A stretch of DNA of 7,978 nucleotides from Miltoncostaeaceae bacterium (GCA_030598075.1 JAUVQP010000069.1:1-7978); one strand, 5' to 3'. Numbered from the stretch's first letter, positions 1 to 7,410 are shown. Notes: generated by a model not told the origin, from the letters alone. Numbers and translations are program-made.

Positions 1-2110
1 CGACGCTGATGGAGAGGACGCGATCGTCCTCGCGGAGGTTGATGGCCCGCACCCCTCGCGTGTCGCGGGCCATCGGTCGCACCCTGCGCTCGGAGAACCT
101 CGCCGCCTGGCCGCGCGCGCTCACGACGAGGAGATCATCATCGCCGTGCGTCAGCACAGCCCCCACCAGCTCGTCCCCCTCCTCCAAGCGGACGGCGATC
201 AGGCCGAGCTCCCGCAGAACGGTGTTATAGCTGGCGAGCTCCGTCTTCTTGATCTTGCCGCGCGCGGTGGCGAGCACCAGGTAGCGACCTTCACTGTAAT
301 CGCGGGTCGCGAAGACAGCCCGCACCTCTTCGCCGGGCTGGAGGGCGAGGACGTTCGCGATGTGCCGACCGCGCGAGTCGCGTCCTCCCTTCGGCAGCTC
401 GTGCACCTTTTGTCGGTAGACGCGCCCCTGACTGGTGAAGAACAGCAGGTAATGGTGTGTGGACGCGATGAACAGCTGCTCGATGTAGTCGTCGTCCTTC
501 AGGCGGACGCCGCGGAGCCCCTTGCCGCCGCGGTGCTGCGCACGGTAGGTCGCGACGGGCAGCCGCTTGATGTAGCCACCGTGCGTCAACGAGATGACCA
601 TCTCTTCCTCGGCGATGAGATCCTCGAGACCGAGGTCGCTCTCGCCGGGAACGATCTCCGTGCGGCGCTCGTCGGCGTACTGCTCACGCGTCGCGACCAG
701 CTCCTCGCGGACCAACGCATACACACGCGCCTCGTCGCCGAGGATCGTCCGCAGCTCGGCGATCGTCCCCAACAGCTCCTCATGCTCGACGTTGATCTTC
801 CCCGACTCGAGCTGGGTCAAGCGCTGCAGGCGAAGGTCGAGGATCGCCCGCGCCTGGATCTCGCTGAGGTCCAGGAGGGACATGAGTCCGCCTCGCGCCT
901 CGTCAGGGTCTCTGGCGCCGCGAATGAGCGCGATGACCTCTTCGATCGCATCGAGGGCGCGGAGCAGCCCCTCGAGAATGTGGGCTCTCGCCTCAGCGCG
1001 CGCAAGGCGGAAGCGCGAGCGTCGCGTGACGACCTCTTTCTGGTGCGCGACGTAGTGCTGAATGAGCTCGCGCAGCCCGAGGGTCCGCGGGACCCCGTCG
1101 ACGAGGGCGATGCAGTTAACGCCGAAGGTCGTCTGGGCCCAGGTGTGCTTGTAGATCTTGTTGAGCGCGACGGCGGGAATGGCGTCCCGGCGGAGTTCCA
1201 CAACGACGCGGAGGCCGTCGCGGCCGCTCTCGTCGCGCAGATCGGCGATCTCGGGAAGCACCTTCTCGTGGGCGAGGTCCGCCATCTTCCGGACGAGTTC
1301 CGCCTTGTTGACCTGGTAGGGCAGTTCCGTGAATACGATCGCGTTGCGACCCCCCCGCAGGGGCTCGTTGTGGGCGCGCCCCCGCACGACGATCCTGCCC
1401 CGGCCGGAGCGGTAGGCGTCCAGGATCCCCGCCCGACCCACGATGATTCCGCCCGTGGGGAAGTCCGGTCCATGGATGTATCGCATGAGACCTTCGGCAG
1501 CGATGTCCGGGTCGTCGATCATCGCGACGACGGCGTCGATCGACTCGCCCAAGTTGTGGGGAGGGATGTTCGTCGCCATCCCGACCGCGATGCCGGATGA
1601 GCCGTTGATGAGAAGGTTGGGCACGCGCGCGGGCAGAACCGTGGGCTCGGTGCGCCGATCATCGTAGGTGGGCGCGTCGTCGACCGTGTCCTCGTCGATG
1701 TCACGGAGCATCTCCGTGGCGATCCGCGACAGGCGGGCCTCGGTGTACCGCATGGCCGCAGCCGCGAACTCGGTGGACCCGAAGTTCCCCTGACCGTCGA
1801 CCAGCGGATAGCGGCTCGCGAAGTCCTGGGCGAGGCGGACGAGGGTGTCGTAGATCGCGCTGTCGCCGTGCGGGTGGTACTCGCCCATGACGGCGCCGAC
1901 GATGTTCGCGCACTTCACGTGCGGGCGGTCGGGCAGGTTGCCGCGGTCGTGCATTGCGAACAGAACCCGGCGATGGACCGGCTTGAGACCGTCGCGCACG
2001 TCGGGCAGGGCACGCCCGACAATGACGCTCATGGCGTAGTCGAGATACGAGGAGCTCATCTCCTCGCCCAACTCACGGGGCTCGATGCGGCCGTCGCGGC
2101 CGATTGCCAT
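1..2110 (-). CDS. gyrA: DNA gyrase subunit A, partial (C-terminal end beyond window)
   Basis: This is the DNA-cleaving and DNA-wrapping subunit of gyrase, which with GyrB introduces negative supercoils using ATP. I translated all 703 codons up to the window edge and found no stop or frameshift. The ATG at 2108-2110 is preceded by GGAGG at 2119-2123, 8 nt away. Near the N-terminus are SYLDYAMSVIVGRALPDVRDG (from residue 20) and YHPHGDSAIYDT (residues 78-89). Ser84 and Asp88 match E. coli Ser83 and Asp87, so the usual quinolone-resistance positions are wild type. The catalytic tyrosine is Tyr122 in AAAMRYTE. The loop just before it reads GSTEFA, one residue shorter than E. coli GSIDGDS. A GyrA-box, QHRGGKG (residues 525-531), marks the DNA-wrapping C-terminal domain, which distinguishes this from ParC. 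Following blades include TRGVRAINLREDD. Family length is about 800-900 residues, so roughly 100-200 are missing. It lies 63 bp behind gyrB. Confidence 0.98.
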   Translation of the reverse strand, partial: MAIGRDGRIEPRELGEEMSSSYLDYAMSVIVGRALPDVRDGLKPVHRRVLFAMHDRGNLPDRPHVKCANIVGAVMGEYHPHGDSAIYDTLVRLAQDFASRYPLVDGQGNFGSTEFAAAAMRYTEARLSRIATEMLRDIDEDTVDDAPTYDDRRTEPTVLPARVPNLLINGSSGIAVGMATNIPPHNLGESIDAVVAMIDDPDIAAEGLMRYIHGPDFPTGGIIVGRAGILDAYRSGRGRIVVRGRAHNEPLRGGRNAIVFTELPYQVNKAELVRKMADLAHEKVLPEIADLRDESGRDGLRVVVELRRDAIPAVALNKIYKHTWAQTTFGVNCIALVDGVPRTLGLRELIQHYVAHQKEVVTRRSRFRLARAEARAHILEGLLRALDAIEEVIALIRGARDPDEARGGLMSLLDLSEIQARAILDLRLQRLTQLESGKINVEHEELLGTIAELRTILGDEARVYALVREELVATREQYADERRTEIVPGESDLGLEDLIAEEEMVISLTHGGYIKRLPVATYRAQHRGGKGLRGVRLKDDDYIEQLFIASTHHYLLFFTSQGRVYRQKVHELPKGGRDSRGRHIANVLALQPGEEVRAVFATRDYSEGRYLVLATARGKIKKTELASYNTVLRELGLIAVRLEEGDELVGAVLTHGDDDLLVVSARGQAARFSERRVRPMARDTRGVRAINLREDDRVLSISV

Positions 2111-2117
2111 CAGCGCG

Positions 2118-2162
2118 CCCTCCGCGTGACGTCCGCCCGCGGCGCCCGGTGGCCGCAGAGGG
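2118..2162 (-). promoter_or_regulatory. Possible SD-masking hairpin before gyrA
   Basis: In the minus-strand transcript the arm CCCTCTGCG (2154-2162) can pair with CGCGGAGGG (2118-2126) over 9 bp, eight Watson-Crick and one G-U. The loop is 27 nt. The second arm contains the whole gyrA Shine-Dalgarno GGAGG, and the first arm starts 11 nt after the gyrB stop codon. A ribosome finishing gyrB would cover or approach the first arm and free the site, which would couple gyrA translation to gyrB. The pairing is seen directly; the function is inference. GC-rich sequence makes chance pairing fairly likely, and the loop can form competing stems. Confidence 0.35.
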
Positions 2163-2173
2163 GGGTGGCGCGG

Positions 2174-4606
2174 CTAGACGTCAAGGAACGTGACATCGGA
2201 CGCATGCGCCTCGATGAACTCGCGGCGCGGCTCGACCTTGTCTCCCATCAACGTGGAGAACAGGTAGCCGGCGGCGGCCTCGTCGTCCATCGTAATCCTC
2301 TGGAGCGTTCGCCGATCCGGATCCATCGTCGTCTCCCAGAGCTGCTCGGCGTTCATCTCGCCAAGTCCCTTGTAGCGGCTGAGGGTTATGCCCTCGCGGC
2401 AGAGATCGAGCACGTGGGCGTGCAGCTGCTCGAACGACTCGGAGGTTCGTGTGCGGGCACCCCGGCTGACGGTGAACGGCGGCTGACCGACGATCTGCCG
2501 CAGCTGTTGCCGGGCCGCGCGCAGTCCCTCGAACGGTCGTGTCTGCCACATCGCGACCGGCAGATCGACCGTCCAGGCCTCGCCGGTGCCCGCGCTGATG
2601 GATCGCGCCCGCACGGTCCGTCGGTCCCGGTCGATGTCGAGGGCTTGCAGGTCGGCCGCGCCGGTCGACGCCGCGGCGACGGCCCCAGCCAGCGCATCGA
2701 GACTTACGGGCTCGGCCTCCACGAGGCCGTGGGCCTGAGCGAACCGCGGGGCGTCGGCCCCGAACTCCCCTTTCAGAGCGCTCGACCAGGCCAACTCCTT
2801 CGACCGGGCCCTGCTCAGGCGGTCGTAGCGACTCGCGCTGAGGCCGATCGGCGCGTCCTGCGGGCGCGCGTCTCCCGAGACGATGCGGATGGAGTCCAGA
2901 TTCCGTCCGAGCAGCCATTCCTTGAGGTCGGACTCCTTCTCGAGGTACCGCTCCTGGCTTCCGCGCTTGACCTTGTAGAGGGGCGGGCACGCGATGTAGA
3001 CGTAACCGGCGTCGATGAGCTCGCGCATGTGGCGGAAGAAGAAGGTCAGGATGAGGGTTCTGATGTGTGCGCCGTCGACGTCGGCGTCGGTCATGATGAT
3101 GATCTTGTGGTACCGCGCCCGGGAGAGGTCGAGGTCGTCGTCGATCCCGGTGCCGACGGCGGTGATGATCGCCTGGATCTCGGTGTTCGACAACACCTTG
3201 TCGATGCGAGCCTTCTCGGCGTTGATGATCTTCCCCCGCAGGGGCAGGATCGCCTGGAAGCTCGACTGGCGGGCTTGCACCGCCGAGCCACCGGCCGAAT
3301 CGCCCTCGACCAGGAACAGCTCGGTGGACGCCGGGTCGCGATCGGAGCAGTCGGCGAGCTTGCCCGGAAGGCTGGTCGAGTCCATGGCGCCCTTGCGCCG
3401 GGCGAGATCGCGGGCCGTGCGGGCGGCGACGCGGGCCTGGGCGGCGCCCGCCGCCTTCGTGCAGATGACTTTCGCCTCCGCGGGGTTCTCCTCGAGGTAG
3501 TCAGAGAGCCCCTGCGCGAGGACGCCGTTGACCAGGCCGGCGACCTCGGAGTTGCCGAGCTTCGTCTTGGTCTGCCCCTCGAATTGCGGCTCCCTCAGCT
3601 TGACAGAGACGATCGCGGTAAGACCTTCGCGGGTGTCGGGGCCCTCGAGGTTGTCGTCCTTGTCCTTCAGAAAGCCCTTCGAACGCGCATAGTCGTTGAG
3701 CGTTCGCGTGAGGGCTGTGCGAAACCCCTTGAGGTGGCTGCCGCCCTCGTGCGTGTTGATGTTGTTCGCGAACGTGTAGACGGACTCGTTGAACGCTGCC
3801 GTCCACTGAAGCGCGATCTCAACCGCCCCTTCCCGCGTCTCGGCATCGAGGAACACGACGTCCTTGTGGAGAGAGTCGCGGCTCTCGTTGAGGTGGCGCA
3901 CGAAGTCCTCGATGCCCCCCTCAAAGCGAAACGAGGCCTCGCGGCCCGAGCCCCGCCGGTCGACCAGTTCGATCAGCAGGCCGCGGGTGAGGAACGCCGT
4001 CTCGCGAAACCGCTGCGCGAGGACGTCGAAGTCGAACTCGGGCTCCTCGAAGATCGTCGTGTCGGGCCGGAACGAGATCGTGGTCCCGCTCTTGTGCGAA
4101 TCCCCGACCCTCTCGATGGGCCCGCGGGGATCGCCTCGCTCGTACTTTTGCCGGAAGAGGCCTCCATCCCGCCTGACCTCGGCGACCAAGCAGTCGGAGA
4201 GCGCGTTGACGACGCTGACACCGACGCCGTGCAGCCCACCCGAGACCCTGTAGCCGCCGCCGCCGAACTTGCCGCCGGCATGGAGGGTCGTGAGCACCAC
4301 CTCGAGGGCGCTGCGCCCCCCCTGATCCTCCATGGCCGCGACGGGAATACCGCGTCCGTCGTCGGCCACACTGCACGATCCGTCGGGGTGCAGCGTGACC
4401 TCGATCGTGTCGCAATGTCCGGCAAGAGCCTCGTCGACGCTGTTGTCCACCGCCTCGTAAACGAGATGGTGGAGGCCCCGCGGCCCCGTGGAACCGATGT
4501 ACATGGCCGGTCGAAGGCGAACCGCCTCAAGGCCCTCGAGAACCGTGATATCTCCGGCGTCGTACGTGGTGGTCGCCTCGGCGGCGTCCGGCAACGACTG
4601 GCTCAC
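2174..4606 (-). CDS. gyrB: DNA gyrase subunit B
   Basis: This is the ATPase subunit of gyrase, 810 residues and complete. The GHKL ATPase domain shows YEAVDNSVDEALAG (catalytic Glu51, Mg-binding Asn55), DDGRGIP (82-88) and GGLHGVGVSVVNALS (123-137). The transducer domain has the QTK loop at 345-347. The TOPRIM domain has EGDSAGG (Glu434), PLRGK (455-459) and MTDADVDGAHI (Asp507, Asp509), which hold the catalytic metals. The end carries YKGLGEMNAEQLWETTMDP and MGDKVEPRR. Between about residues 556 and 741 is an insert of roughly 170-185 residues, as in E. coli GyrB (804 aa) and unlike the roughly 640-690 aa GyrB of familiar Actinobacteria. The start is GTG at 4604-4606: GGGAGG (4610-4615) lies only 3 nt upstream, which is short, and the nearby ATG at 4606-4608 runs straight into TGA. 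It follows the DUF721 gene by 57 bp. Confidence 0.98.
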   Translation of the reverse strand: MSQSLPDAAEATTTYDAGDITVLEGLEAVRLRPAMYIGSTGPRGLHHLVYEAVDNSVDEALAGHCDTIEVTLHPDGSCSVADDGRGIPVAAMEDQGGRSALEVVLTTLHAGGKFGGGGYRVSGGLHGVGVSVVNALSDCLVAEVRRDGGLFRQKYERGDPRGPIERVGDSHKSGTTISFRPDTTIFEEPEFDFDVLAQRFRETAFLTRGLLIELVDRRGSGREASFRFEGGIEDFVRHLNESRDSLHKDVVFLDAETREGAVEIALQWTAAFNESVYTFANNINTHEGGSHLKGFRTALTRTLNDYARSKGFLKDKDDNLEGPDTREGLTAIVSVKLREPQFEGQTKTKLGNSEVAGLVNGVLAQGLSDYLEENPAEAKVICTKAAGAAQARVAARTARDLARRKGAMDSTSLPGKLADCSDRDPASTELFLVEGDSAGGSAVQARQSSFQAILPLRGKIINAEKARIDKVLSNTEIQAIITAVGTGIDDDLDLSRARYHKIIIMTDADVDGAHIRTLILTFFFRHMRELIDAGYVYIACPPLYKVKRGSQERYLEKESDLKEWLLGRNLDSIRIVSGDARPQDAPIGLSASRYDRLSRARSKELAWSSALKGEFGADAPRFAQAHGLVEAEPVSLDALAGAVAAASTGAADLQALDIDRDRRTVRARSISAGTGEAWTVDLPVAMWQTRPFEGLRAARQQLRQIVGQPPFTVSRGARTRTSESFEQLHAHVLDLCREGITLSRYKGLGEMNAEQLWETTMDPDRRTLQRITMDDEAAAGYLFSTLMGDKVEPRREFIEAHASDVTFLDV

Positions 4607-4610
4607 ATTC

Positions 4611-4661
4611 CTCCCGGTGGTGTGCAGGTCAATTCTATCAGGATGCGTCGGCCACCGAGAG
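4611..4661 (-). promoter_or_regulatory. Possible SD-masking hairpin before gyrB
   Basis: In the transcript CTCTCGGTGG (4652-4661) can pair with CCACCGGGAG (4611-4620) over 10 bp, with one U-G wobble and a 31-nt loop. The second arm includes five of the six bases of the gyrB Shine-Dalgarno GGGAGG (4610-4615). The first arm begins 2 nt after the DUF721 stop codon, where a terminating ribosome would cover it. This suggests that on read-through transcripts gyrB is translated mainly when DUF721 is translated. The complementarity is direct observation; the regulatory role is inferred. Confidence 0.42.
4632..4640 (-). promoter_or_regulatory. Possible extended -10 promoter for gyrB
   Basis: The minus strand reads TGATAGAAT here, matching the extended -10 consensus TGnTATAAT at all but one fixed position. 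It stands out as an AT-rich patch in GC-rich surroundings. No convincing -35 hexamer is present 16-18 bp upstream, which extended -10 promoters can tolerate. Transcription would start near 4625, giving a leader of about 19 nt. That leader would lack the first arm of the hairpin described at 4611-4661, so the gyrB Shine-Dalgarno site would be free. Confidence 0.33.
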
Positions 4662-4663
4662 CA

Positions 4664-5179
4664 TCAAGGGCGGCGTTTTCCAGGGCTTTTTGTGTCCGGA
4701 GGGCCGCCCGCCAAGGTCGCGGCGGCAGCCCGGGCAAGAATCCGCCGCAGCTCGGGGTCGGCGACGCCCGCGACAAGACGTTCCGCCTCCTTGGACTGCG
4801 CGGGGGTCGGCGACCGAGGCCTGACGACCTCCTTGGTCGCGCGCTCGAGGAAGATGGGCCGCTCCGAGACCACGAAGCGCAGGCCGGTGACGGGGCCGGC
4901 CTCGGAAGACAGGCGCTCACGCACTCGATCGACGAGATCATCGGATCGCCCCTGGAGCTCGGTGGCCCACGAGGCGTCCGCGCACGCGATCGTCAGAACC
5001 CCGGCGCGCGAGCGGCGAAGGGGCTGCGCGACCGCCGCAACGGCATCGCCCACCGCCGCCGCCCAAACGTCTCGAATCGGGGCCAGGGCCGGGTCGGGCC
5101 CCTGCCCCTTCGCGCGCATGGCGCGGTCGAGGAGGCGGCCGGCCTGCGTCAGACCGCCGCGGCGACGCCTCACGGTCAT
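4664..5179 (-). CDS. DUF721/DciA-like protein, probable replicative helicase loader
   Basis: A 171-residue protein with a DUF721 core at about residues 12-103. Visible marks are the early LLDRAMRAKG segment, VWAAAVGDAVAAVAQP (38-53), VLTIACADASWATELQGR (61-78, with the conserved SWATEL) and VTGLRFVV (97-104). DciA proteins of this family help load the DnaB helicase in bacteria that lack DnaC or DnaI. Actinobacteria keep a DUF721 gene at exactly this place between recF and gyrB. After the core comes a charged linker, a predicted helical stretch (about 127-157, containing ADPELRRILARAAAATLA) and a basic tail ending KSPGKRRP. The ATG overlaps the recF stop as ATGA (5176-5179), with GGTGGAG just upstream, so translation is probably coupled to recF. 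Family membership is firm; the loader role is inferred from the family and position. Confidence 0.9.
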   Translation of the reverse strand: MTVRRRRGGLTQAGRLLDRAMRAKGQGPDPALAPIRDVWAAAVGDAVAAVAQPLRRSRAGVLTIACADASWATELQGRSDDLVDRVRERLSSEAGPVTGLRFVVSERPIFLERATKEVVRPRSPTPAQSKEAERLVAGVADPELRRILARAAAATLAGGPPDTKSPGKRRP

Positions 5180-6279
5180 GACTCCACCCGGATGACGGTG
5201 GCGCCCCCTCGTTCCGCACCCTCGGCGCTCGATGGATCCGCCGTCGTCAGAAGAGCCTGGCCGCTGACGCTCAGCGCGCCGAGGAGAGCTGAGCGCCCCT
5301 CAGGGTCGAGCTCGCTGAGGACGTCGTCCAGAAGCATGACCGGCAGCGCGCCGCGCTGCGCCAAGTGCGCGCGATGCACGAGAAGCTGTGCCATGGCGGC
5401 GCGGCGCTGCTCGCCCTGGCTTCCGAGCCGCCGTAGGTCGTGGTCGCCACGGCCGACCCACACATCGTCGCGGTGCGGCCCGAAGGTCGTCTGGGCGGCG
5501 GCGAGGTCCCGCTCGCGGCGCTCCTCGAGAGCCTCCGCCATAGCATCGTGAACGTCGTCGTCGGCAACATCGGCGAGCGAGGCCGGTGAGGGCTCGAGGC
5601 GGATGGCACCTCCCGGCCCACCGCCGAGACGCTCGAGCCAGTCCGCGAAACCGCCGGTGAGCTCGGCGACCGCGAAGCGGCGCGCCGTCGCGACGGCGGC
5701 CCCTTTGCTCACGAGCTGAATCTCCCACGGACGAAGTCCAGCGGAGCCGGCCTGCCCCGCCCGCAGACGCCGCAGCAGCGCGTTCCTCTGCGCAACGGCT
5801 CGTTGATAGCCGGCGAGGGCGCTGGCGTATCCGGGCGTCGCCGCCTCGAGAAGGCGGTCTAGCGAGCGGCGGCGAGCGGCCGGCGGGCCCTTCACGGATC
5901 GCAGTTCCTCGGGCAGGAAGACCAGCAGCGCGCCCCGCTGCCGCCACTCCCCGAGCCCCCGCACGGCCACTCCGTCCCTTCGCAGACGGCGCCCCTGGCG
6001 CGGCGCGAACCCAATCTCGCGCCGCTGGCGGCCGAGCGGGCCGTCGATATCGAGCCCGATCCAAAGGGCCGGCGCGCCGTGCCGAACCATCTCCGTCTCG
6101 GAGCGAGTGCGCGGAGATACGCCGAGACAGGCCATGGTGATCGCCTCGATGACGCTGGTCTTGCCCGAGCCGTTGGGTCCGGCGAGGACGCTGACGCCCT
6201 CCGGGAATTGGAACGTCGCGCGGTCCCAACGGCGCACGTCTGCGAGCTCGACCCTCCGAACGGTCCACCGGCCGCTCAC
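5176..6279 (-). CDS. recF: DNA replication and repair protein RecF
   Basis: A 367-residue SMC-like ATPase that, with RecO and RecR, helps load RecA at single-strand gaps and stalled forks. The Walker A motif is GPNGSGKT (34-41), followed by SVIEAI. The usual RecF form is GxNGQGKTN, so Ser replaces Gln here. Other RecF marks are FLPEELRSVKGPPAARRRSLD (121-141), YQRAVAQRNALLRRL (158-172), GPHRDDV (267-273), the ABC-type signature SQGEQRR (287-293) and the Walker B/D-loop LLDDVLSELD (316-325). Length is normal for the family (about 360-400). The start is GTG (6277-6279), chosen because the usual N-terminal strand VRRVELADVRRW follows directly; the ribosome-binding site is poor (CGGGG abutting the start). 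It lies 30 bp after dnaN and overlaps the DUF721 gene by 4 bp. Confidence 0.96.
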   Translation of the reverse strand: MSGRWTVRRVELADVRRWDRATFQFPEGVSVLAGPNGSGKTSVIEAITMACLGVSPRTRSETEMVRHGAPALWIGLDIDGPLGRQRREIGFAPRQGRRLRRDGVAVRGLGEWRQRGALLVFLPEELRSVKGPPAARRRSLDRLLEAATPGYASALAGYQRAVAQRNALLRRLRAGQAGSAGLRPWEIQLVSKGAAVATARRFAVAELTGGFADWLERLGGGPGGAIRLEPSPASLADVADDDVHDAMAEALEERRERDLAAAQTTFGPHRDDVWVGRGDHDLRRLGSQGEQRRAAMAQLLVHRAHLAQRGALPVMLLDDVLSELDPEGRSALLGALSVSGQALLTTADPSSAEGAERGGATVIRVES

Positions 6280-6309
6280 CCCGAGCGCACGCGGCTGGTC
6301 GCGGGGACG

Positions 6310-7410
6310 CTAGGTGTTGAGCCGGATCGGCATGAGGAGATAGCGGTAGTCATCGCTGTCCCCGCGAAGAAGTCCGGGCCTGAGCGGGCTGATGATGCCA
6401 AGTCGCACCCCCTCACCGCCGAGGCTCTCGACCCCGGCACGCAAGAACTCGACGTTGAAGCCAACCTCGATGGGATCGCCCTGGAAGGCGACCGGGAGCG
6501 CTTCGGCCCCCTCTCCGAGCTCGCTCTGGGTGGCCGAGACCGTGAGGGACCCCTCCGCGAAGGCCAGCCGAACCGGACTGCCTCGTTGGGCGAGGATCCC
6601 GATCCGCCCGAGGACGCTGAGAAGCTCTGCGCGGTCGAAGGTGAGCTCGTGCTCAAAGGTATCTGGGATGAGCTGGGTGTAGTCCGGGAACTGTCCGTCG
6701 ATGAGCCGGCTGGTGAGTGACGCGCCGCCGATCTCGAACGACGCCTGGTTGTTGGCCAGCGACAGCTGCAAGACCTCATCCGGGTCCCCCGATCCGAGAC
6801 GGCCGAGCTCGGTGAGCGCGCGAGCCGGGACGATTGCCTCCCACGGACTGTCCGGAGGGGAGGCGAGGTCGGCGCGCTCCACCGCGAGCCGGTAGGAGTC
6901 TGTCGCCACCATCGTGATGCCGTCTCCGGAAAGTCGCGTGAGGACGCCGGTGAGCACGGGGCGCATCTCATCCCGGGATGCCGACTTCGCGACGCGCTCC
7001 GACATGGCCAGAAACGCGGCGGCGGGGATGGCAAGGGGTGGGGCCTCCACCGTTGGGATCTCCGGGTACTCCTCCGCCTGACGGCAATAGAGGCTGAAGG
7101 AAGACTTCCCACCGGATATCGTCGCGGTTCCCTCGTTGGCACGGTGCTCGATGCTCACGGGCCCGTCGGCCAGACTTCGAACGATGTCCGCAGAGACTCG
7201 CGGCAAAAGGACACTGCCGGTCTCTTCCACGGTGGCGTCGACGGGAACTCGGATCGACAACTCCATGTTGGTGGCTGCGAGCTCGATGCCCGTTTCGGTG
7301 CTTGTGAGCCGAACGAGGCTGAGCACCGGCATCGTGGCTTTTGCCGACGCGATTCTTCCGACCGAGGCGAGAGCCGAAGCCAGGTTTGCTCGTGATCCGA
7401 TGATGCGCAC
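6310..7410 (-). CDS. dnaN: DNA polymerase III subunit beta (sliding clamp)
   Basis: The beta clamp is a ring-shaped dimer that holds the replicative polymerase and repair proteins on DNA. The protein has 366 residues, the same length as E. coli DnaN, and three clamp folds are expected. Diagnostic segments are KATMPVLSLVRL (24-35), EMRPVLTGVL (148-157), TDSYRLAVERADL (170-182), LIDGQFPDYTQLIP (236-249) and the C-terminal YLLMPIRLNT (357-366), which forms part of the partner-binding pocket. The start is GTG at 7408-7410, with an AGGTAGGG-like site (7419-7426) 8 nt upstream. The same frame stays open upstream to 7791, but that part has no DnaN-like sequence and would give an unusual 127-residue extension, so I rejected it. 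recF follows after 30 bp. Confidence 0.97.
   Translation of the reverse strand: MRIIGSRANLASALASVGRIASAKATMPVLSLVRLTSTETGIELAATNMELSIRVPVDATVEETGSVLLPRVSADIVRSLADGPVSIEHRANEGTATISGGKSSFSLYCRQAEEYPEIPTVEAPPLAIPAAAFLAMSERVAKSASRDEMRPVLTGVLTRLSGDGITMVATDSYRLAVERADLASPPDSPWEAIVPARALTELGRLGSGDPDEVLQLSLANNQASFEIGGASLTSRLIDGQFPDYTQLIPDTFEHELTFDRAELLSVLGRIGILAQRGSPVRLAFAEGSLTVSATQSELGEGAEALPVAFQGDPIEVGFNVEFLRAGVESLGGEGVRLGIISPLRPGLLRGDSDDYRYLLMPIRLNT

Noticed and set aside
146..1600. A 484-codon open frame on the plus strand opposite gyrA
   Set aside because: Same cause: it mirrors the gyrA frame and ends at a TCA serine codon of gyrA (1598-1600). No domain is recognisable.
1..2110. gyrA as a broken gene or as parC
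   Set aside because: Reading every codon from 2110 to the edge shows no stop or frameshift, and the GyrA-box QHRGGKG plus adjacency to gyrB identify it as GyrA.
4603..4608. Start-stop ATGTGA overlapping the gyrB start, as a minimal regulatory ORF
   Set aside because: The ATG is only 1 nt from the Shine-Dalgarno sequence, too close to be used efficiently. It is most simply a by-product of A-T-GTG.
1868..5551. A 1227-codon open frame on the plus strand, antisense to gyrA, gyrB, the DUF721 gene and recF
   Set aside because: It is codon-aligned antisense to gyrA, gyrB and the DUF721 gene. Stops there require TTA, CTA or TCA codons in those genes, which are rare at this GC content. The product is low in complexity and shows no recognisable domain, while the minus-strand proteins are unmistakable.
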